Shown in pieces: positions 59,655 to 64,000 of a stretch of 64,000 bases of DNA (its first letter is position 1; each line of letters starts with the position of its first letter). The position numbers and the translations under genes are program-made. The DNA comes from Microtetraspora niveoalba (lineage in GTDB: Bacteria; Actinomycetota; Actinomycetes; Streptosporangiales; Streptosporangiaceae): NCBI RefSeq assembly GCF_001570405.1, contig NZ_BBYM01000030.1, positions 60,847 to 124,846 on the forward strand, given 5' to 3'. The notes beneath the pieces are model-generated. The model did no database searches. It saw nothing but the letters and a program-made list of their open reading frames with translations, and had not been told where the DNA came from.

Positions 59655-62302
59655 CCGTTTCGGCGCTGCTCGCGCTCGACCTGCTCGCCTCGGCCCTGAC
59701 CACGCTCGCGTGGTTGGGGGCCGGGGCGGCGGCCGCCCTCCGGCGTCCGAAAACGGCGCTGGCCGTGTTCCCCGTGGCCGTACTGCTGACGCTGGCCCGG
59801 GTCGGGTGCGTGATCGTGCTCGCCCGCGCCGGCTGGTGGTTCGTCCAGGAGAAGGTCATCATCGCGGTGCCCCTTCTCGGCCTCGCGGTCCTGGTCGCGG
59901 CCGTGCTCGCCGGACCGCGCCTGGTCGAGGCCGCACGCGGGCGCGGAGCCCCGGCGGCGCGGCCCGTCGTGGTCATGCCCCTGTTCGGCGCCGGTTTCGT
60001 CGCGGCGGCGGGACTGGTGCACACGCTCCTCCTCGGCTACCCGGCGACCTGGAGCACCGGCCTGCTCACGGTGGCGTTCCTGGGAGTCGCCCTCCTGCTG
60101 AGCTGGCGGATCGCCTGCCCACCCGTACGCGGCCTGCGGCCCGGCATGTCGGCGATCCTCGCGGTCGGCCTGCTCGGGACCGGGCTGGCGCTCGCCCCCG
60201 GAGAGACAACTGACCTCGGCGGCGTGTCCGACGAGCAACGCGGCCAGCACGCGCAACACGATCGGCAGGCGCAGGGACAGCAGGGACAGCAGGCCCGGCC
60301 GGTGACCGAGCTGCGCGGCCCCACCACCCCCGCCGAAGGCGGCAGAGTACGCCGCTTCATGCTGACGGCACGCACCTCCACCATCGCGTTGTCGTCCGGT
60401 CAGCAGGTCTCCGCCTGGACCTTCAACGGCCAGGTCCCCGGGCCGCCGATCACCGCCGTCGAGGGCGACCTGATCGAGGTACGGCTGCGCAACGCCGACA
60501 TCGAGTCGGGCGTGACACTCCACTGGCACGGCTACGACGTGCCCTCGGGCGAAGACGGCGTCCCCGGGCTCACCCAGGACGCCGTTCTGCCCGGCGAGGA
60601 GTTCGTCTACCGCTTCCTCGCCAACCAGGTCGGAACGTACTGGTATCACACCCACGAGGTGTCCGACCTCGGCGTGCGGATGGGACTGTACGGCACCCTC
60701 GTGGTCCGCCCGCGCACCGCGCCCAGGGCCGAGGGCCTGGACCTCACCCTTCCCGTGCACACGTTCTCCGGGAGGACCGTCCTCGGCAACCACGACCAGC
60801 CCATCGAGCAGCGGGCCGCCCCCGGGATGCCGGTGCGCCTGCGCCTGGTCAACACCGACAACACGCCGCACCGGTTCGCCCTGACCGGCACGCCGTACCG
60901 GCTGGTGGCGATCGACGGCAACGACGTCAACGAGCCCGGCGAGGTCAGCGCAGTGGGCCTGCGGCTGCCCGCGGGCAGCCGATACGACCTCGCCTTCACC
61001 ATGCCGACCACCGAGCCCGCCACTGGGCCGACCGCCGGGCTGGCCAACGAGCCCACCACTGGGCCGACCGCCGAGCCCACCGCCGGGCCCACCACTGGGC
61101 CGGCCAACGAGCCCACCACTGGGCCGACGCCCGGGTCCACAACCGGAACCTCCGGCGCGGCCTCGGGCGGTGTGCGGCTCATCGTGGACGACCGTACGGA
61201 AGGGCTCCGGCTGGTTCCCACCGGCGCCAGCGCGTCCCAGGCCAGGTCATCCTCGGGAAACGCGGAGACCGACAGGACCCCGCAGATCGGCGGCAGGCCC
61301 GCGAGGACCGGCGGAACCACCGAGCCCGGCGATGCCGCCCGAACCGGCGGAGCCACACGAACCGGCCAAGCCACGACCGGCGATCCTGCCGCCCCCCGGC
61401 CGCTGAAGACCGGCGAGACCGCAAGGACCGGCGACACACGGACCGGTGACACACGGACCGGCGAGACCGCAAGGACCGACGGAGCCACCGAAACCAGCGA
61501 GGCTGTGAAGCCCGCCGGGGCAACGAGGACCGGCGAGACCGCAAGGACCGGTGACACACGGACCGGCGAGACCACGAGGACCGGTGACACACGGACCGGC
61601 GAGACCACGAGGACCGGTGACACACGGACCGGCGAGACCACGAGGACCGGTGACGCACGGACCGGCGAGGCCGCGAGGACTGACGATGGAGCGGCCCAGA
61701 TCGGCGAGGCTGTGCAAACCGAAGAGGCTGCAGGAACGCCCTCGGCCGGGCCGACCGGCCAGGTGCCGAACCAGACGACGGGCCAGATGACGGGTCAGGC
61801 GGCGGACACCGCGAGCTGGCCGGAACTCGACCCCCTCGCATACGGGAGACCCGCTGCTCCGCCGTTCGACGCGAGCGCGCCGGCCGACCGGAACTTCACA
61901 CTCGTCCTCGACCAGGGCCTCGCCATGGTGAACGGCCGGCCGATGTACGCGCATACGGTCAACGGGCAGGCGTACCCGTCCATCCCCACACAGATGGTGA
62001 CGGAAGGGGACCTCGTCCGGATCAAGGTCGTGAACCGGGGACGAGAGACCCACCCCTGGCACCTCCACGGGCACCGCGTGCTCGTGCTGAGCCGCGACGG
62101 CCGCGCACCGACCGGTAGCCCCGTGTTCGTCGATACCTTCGACGTACGCCCCGGCGAGGTCTGGGAGGTGGCCTTCCGCGCCACCAACCCGGGCATGTGG
62201 ATGAACCACTGCCACAACCTCAGCCACGCCGACATGGGCATGGCCCTGCATCTCGCCTACGAAGGGGTCACGACCCCGTTCCACGGAGCGCACGGCGGCT
62301 GA
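59651..62302 (+). CDS. Membrane-anchored multicopper oxidase with repeat-rich insert
   Basis: The 883-residue protein starts with about five to six membrane spans (1-195), then cupredoxin domains. All four copper motifs are present: HWHGYD (291), WYHTHE (333), HPWHLHGH (801) and HCHNLSHADMGM (853), so type 1, 2 and 3 copper sites look intact. Between about residues 455 and 720 lies a Thr/Pro/Gly repeat region: PTTGP-type repeats, then four 11-residue DTRTGETTRTG units. It should be an extracytoplasmic laccase-like oxidase (metal, phenol or nitrite-reductase-like), anchored by its N-terminus. The gene is coupled to the preceding membrane protein. Confidence 0.88.
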   Translation: MTVSALLALDLLASALTTLAWLGAGAAAALRRPKTALAVFPVAVLLTLARVGCVIVLARAGWWFVQEKVIIAVPLLGLAVLVAAVLAGPRLVEAARGRGAPAARPVVVMPLFGAGFVAAAGLVHTLLLGYPATWSTGLLTVAFLGVALLLSWRIACPPVRGLRPGMSAILAVGLLGTGLALAPGETTDLGGVSDEQRGQHAQHDRQAQGQQGQQARPVTELRGPTTPAEGGRVRRFMLTARTSTIALSSGQQVSAWTFNGQVPGPPITAVEGDLIEVRLRNADIESGVTLHWHGYDVPSGEDGVPGLTQDAVLPGEEFVYRFLANQVGTYWYHTHEVSDLGVRMGLYGTLVVRPRTAPRAEGLDLTLPVHTFSGRTVLGNHDQPIEQRAAPGMPVRLRLVNTDNTPHRFALTGTPYRLVAIDGNDVNEPGEVSAVGLRLPAGSRYDLAFTMPTTEPATGPTAGLANEPTTGPTAEPTAGPTTGPANEPTTGPTPGSTTGTSGAASGGVRLIVDDRTEGLRLVPTGASASQARSSSGNAETDRTPQIGGRPARTGGTTEPGDAARTGGATRTGQATTGDPAAPRPLKTGETARTGDTRTGDTRTGETARTDGATETSEAVKPAGATRTGETARTGDTRTGETTRTGDTRTGETTRTGDTRTGETTRTGDARTGEAARTDDGAAQIGEAVQTEEAAGTPSAGPTGQVPNQTTGQMTGQAADTASWPELDPLAYGRPAAPPFDASAPADRNFTLVLDQGLAMVNGRPMYAHTVNGQAYPSIPTQMVTEGDLVRIKVVNRGRETHPWHLHGHRVLVLSRDGRAPTGSPVFVDTFDVRPGEVWEVAFRATNPGMWMNHCHNLSHADMGMALHLAYEGVTTPFHGAHGG
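61012..61150. repeat. PTTGP-type coding repeats in the multicopper oxidase
   Basis: Several imperfect copies of a 12-15 bp unit such as GAGCCCACCACTGGGCCG encode Glu/Pro/Thr/Gly repeats. They form the first half of the insert that interrupts the cupredoxin region. Confidence 0.75.
61528..61680. repeat. 33-bp tandem repeats in the multicopper oxidase
   Basis: About four copies of a 33-bp unit encode the 11-residue repeat DTRTGETTRTG; the middle copies are identical and the last is diverged (DARTGEAARTD). Smaller GACACACGGACCGGT units precede them from 61420. The unit length preserves frame. Confidence 0.85.
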
Positions 62303-62330
62303 TCGGTGAGATCCCTCGCACGGTTCGGGG

Positions 62331-64000
62331 TCATCCGGCCCGTAGGCGCTGGGCTCGGGGGCCGATGTAGGTGAATCCCCATCGGTCCTTGCCCACCCGG
62401 TGGAGCCGGTAGTTCTGGGGGTTGCGGTAGCGGTCGCGGTTGTGGAACTGGCAGGTGGGTCCGAGGTTGCGCAGGTCGGTTGCGCCTCCGTCAGACCAGT
62501 TGGTGACGTGGTCGATCTGGCAGAGGTGGGCGGGCAGAGCACAATCGTCGACCATGCACTTGGTGTAGCGGGCGAGGATGGCCCGGCGTTGCCTTCTGGT
62601 GGCTTGGCGGGCTTTGCGTCCGACGTCGAGGACTTCGCCGTCGGAGTTCATGACCAGGCGGGTGAGGCTGGAGGTCCGGGCCAGGCGATGGATGTCGGTG
62701 ACGGGGAGGAACTGTCCGGTGGCCAGCAGCAGCCCGGGCAGGGTACGTCCGGAGACGATCCCACCCGGCGTGGCCCAGTCGGCACCCCGCCGTCCGCTCT
62801 CTCGACGGCCGTCTTGCACGCCACCCTGGCCCCGCCTACCTTCTCTGGCGCCCCGGTCGCCGCGACCACGGAGACCCTCCGAATCATCCCGGCCCCGCAT
62901 GCCCTCTGGCGCGCCTCGGTCACCCCGGCCCCGCATGCCCTCTCGGTCGCCGCGGTGGTCCCGGCGCTGCCTGACCTCATTCCGGCCGTCCCGGTCGCGG
63001 TTGTCAGCGCCCCGGCCGCCGGCCCGGTCCCCCTGGCCGCCGTCGTAAGCGCCTGGGCTGTGCACGCCCTCCTGAGTGTGGGCACCTCGGCCATCGACCT
63101 GGTCGCCCCGGCCGTGTCGCTCGCCGTCCTGGTCGCCCCGGCCCTGCCGGATGTCGCCGCCGGCGTTCGGCATGCCCGCTCGGTCATCCCGGCCATCGGT
63201 CTGGTGATCTCGGGCACCGTCCTGAACACCCCGGCCGCCGCCCTGGACACCCACCCGCAGACTGCCTTTCTCCTTCGTGCGCCTGTCCTGGGCATGGGCG
63301 TCCGGGCGGCCGACCTCGGACGCCGCCGTCTCCCGGGCAGGGGATGTGGGCGCGGTCTCGGATGTCGGGCCGTGGGCCTCGTCGGCTGGGAGTGCAGGCG
63401 AAGCGTCGGCTGCCCGGTCGGCGCGGGACGCGGGCGTGGCTTCGGGCGCTTGATCCGGGGAGGCGGTGTCGTCCGCCTCGGATGTCTCGCCGGCGGCAGC
63501 GGGGTTGGGGGTGTTTATCGGGGCGGTGGTGTCGTCCATGCCCGCCACGTCGAAGGAGCCGAGGGAGTCGACGGTGTCGTCGCTGTCCGCTGTGGCGAAT
63601 ATGTCGACAGCCTCGGCGGTCTTGGTGGCCTCGGGGATGTTGGAGGTATACGCCGCGGCGAATATGTCGACAGCCTCGGTGGTCTCGGTGTCCTCGAGGG
63701 TGTCGGAGACATCCGCCGCGTCGGCCGCGTCGGTAGTGTCGGCCGCCTCGGCGGCCTTGGACGTGTCCGAGGTATCGGTCACGTCGAAGGTACCGGTCGC
63801 GGCGAACGTGTTGGACGTGCCCCGGATGTCCCCGCTGTCGTGAGTCTGGGCGGGCGGGTCATCCGGCAGGGACTCCGCGTTGATCAACACCAGAAGCTCA
63901 GTCCCGATCCGCTGCTCCAACAACGCGATCACCACATCCGCGTTCCGCACCCGAAGCGGACGCTCATCCCCCTCCACCCTCGGCCTCGCATACGCATCCA
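62331..64000 (-). CDS. DUF222/HNH endonuclease-like protein, partial, with long low-complexity insert
   Basis: The frame is open to the right edge of the window, so the N-terminus is missing. It begins in a DUF222-like segment (DAYARPRVEGDERPLRVRNA, then LLEQRIGTELLVLI). A low-complexity part of about 320 residues follows: first Asp/Thr/Ala repeats, then Arg/Gly/Asp repeats such as RGRGDRG. The C-terminal HNH core has CMVDDC, HLCQIDHVTNWSDGG and CQFHNRDRYRN, with metal ligands His and Asp intact. Such genes are abundant in actinomycetes, often in many copies; nuclease activity is likely but unproven. Confidence 0.85.
   Translation of the reverse strand, partial: DAYARPRVEGDERPLRVRNADVVIALLEQRIGTELLVLINAESLPDDPPAQTHDSGDIRGTSNTFAATGTFDVTDTSDTSKAAEAADTTDAADAADVSDTLEDTETTEAVDIFAAAYTSNIPEATKTAEAVDIFATADSDDTVDSLGSFDVAGMDDTTAPINTPNPAAAGETSEADDTASPDQAPEATPASRADRAADASPALPADEAHGPTSETAPTSPARETAASEVGRPDAHAQDRRTKEKGSLRVGVQGGGRGVQDGARDHQTDGRDDRAGMPNAGGDIRQGRGDQDGERHGRGDQVDGRGAHTQEGVHSPGAYDGGQGDRAGGRGADNRDRDGRNEVRQRRDHRGDREGMRGRGDRGAPEGMRGRDDSEGLRGRGDRGAREGRRGQGGVQDGRRESGRRGADWATPGGIVSGRTLPGLLLATGQFLPVTDIHRLARTSSLTRLVMNSDGEVLDVGRKARQATRRQRRAILARYTKCMVDDCALPAHLCQIDHVTNWSDGGATDLRNLGPTCQFHNRDRYRNPQNYRLHRVGKDRWGFTYIGPRAQRLRAG

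Overview
The window looks like a chromosomal segment of a filamentous actinomycete. Base composition is very GC-rich with strong GC bias at third codon positions, GTG starts are frequent, and Lsr2, an actinobacterial CtpE-type ATPase, an ECF42-type sigma factor, septum-formation-type and GAP1/DUF4407 proteins are present. Streptosporangiales (Nonomuraea, Streptosporangium, Microbispora relatives) is the best guess, from protein resemblance only. About 55 genes were assigned. There is one RNA gene, tRNA-Arg(CCT), and no CRISPR array.

Layout. 0-4 kb: a CpaB-like pilus protein, a CtaG/DUF2243 membrane pair, and a coiled-coil VanY-type peptidase. 4.2-8.1 kb: tRNA-Arg followed by a patch with HAD and ArsR-SRPBCC genes, an IS5-type transposase tail, a leaderless SpoIIE-type phosphatase and an integrase tail, which reads like a decayed integrative element. 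8-16 kb: small secreted proteins, an AraC regulator, a RibD-C reductase, a large unknown protein, the P-type ATPase CtpE, and a short cytochrome b that keeps only one haem-ligand pair. 16-19.7 kb: a broken sensor kinase, a methyltransferase, Lsr2, an Rsm22-type methyltransferase, and a GNAT gene frameshifted by a 4-bp duplication.

19.7-27.7 kb is the most interesting block. It holds a Ser/Thr kinase with an MgtE-N-like tail and a DUF4407 membrane protein, divergent from a tightly coupled trio: a vWA-like protein, a DO-GTPase-like GTPase, and a GAP1-N2-like protein with two membrane spans and an extracytoplasmic domain. It resembles the GTPase-centred conflict/signalling systems with GAP1 components, but with added transmembrane sensor-like architecture.

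28-46 kb is dominated by polysaccharide degradation and envelope functions. Three modular GH18 chitinases sit in two loci that share the same promoter plus a GGAAA-TTTCC palindrome, implying co-regulation. Between them lie a NicO-type metal exporter pair, a purple-acid-phosphatase-like enzyme, an orphan P450, an orphan sensor kinase, a hydroxyacid dehydrogenase, a HAD phosphatase and a ribbon-helix-helix/SPFH pair. 46-54 kb: an MFS efflux operon, an ECF42/YCII pair, AsnB and secreted proteins. 55-59 kb: KtrAB potassium uptake divergent from NADP-glutamate dehydrogenase, a plausible osmotic/nitrogen pairing. 59-64 kb: a membrane-anchored multicopper oxidase and a DUF222/HNH protein, both swollen by low-complexity repeats; the HNH gene runs off the window.

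Minisatellites recur both inside genes (kinase, Lsr2, NicO, multicopper oxidase, HNH) and between them (2.4, 40.2, 54.8 and 58.8 kb), suggesting a repeat-prone genome. All product names come from motif recognition by eye; no database search was run.
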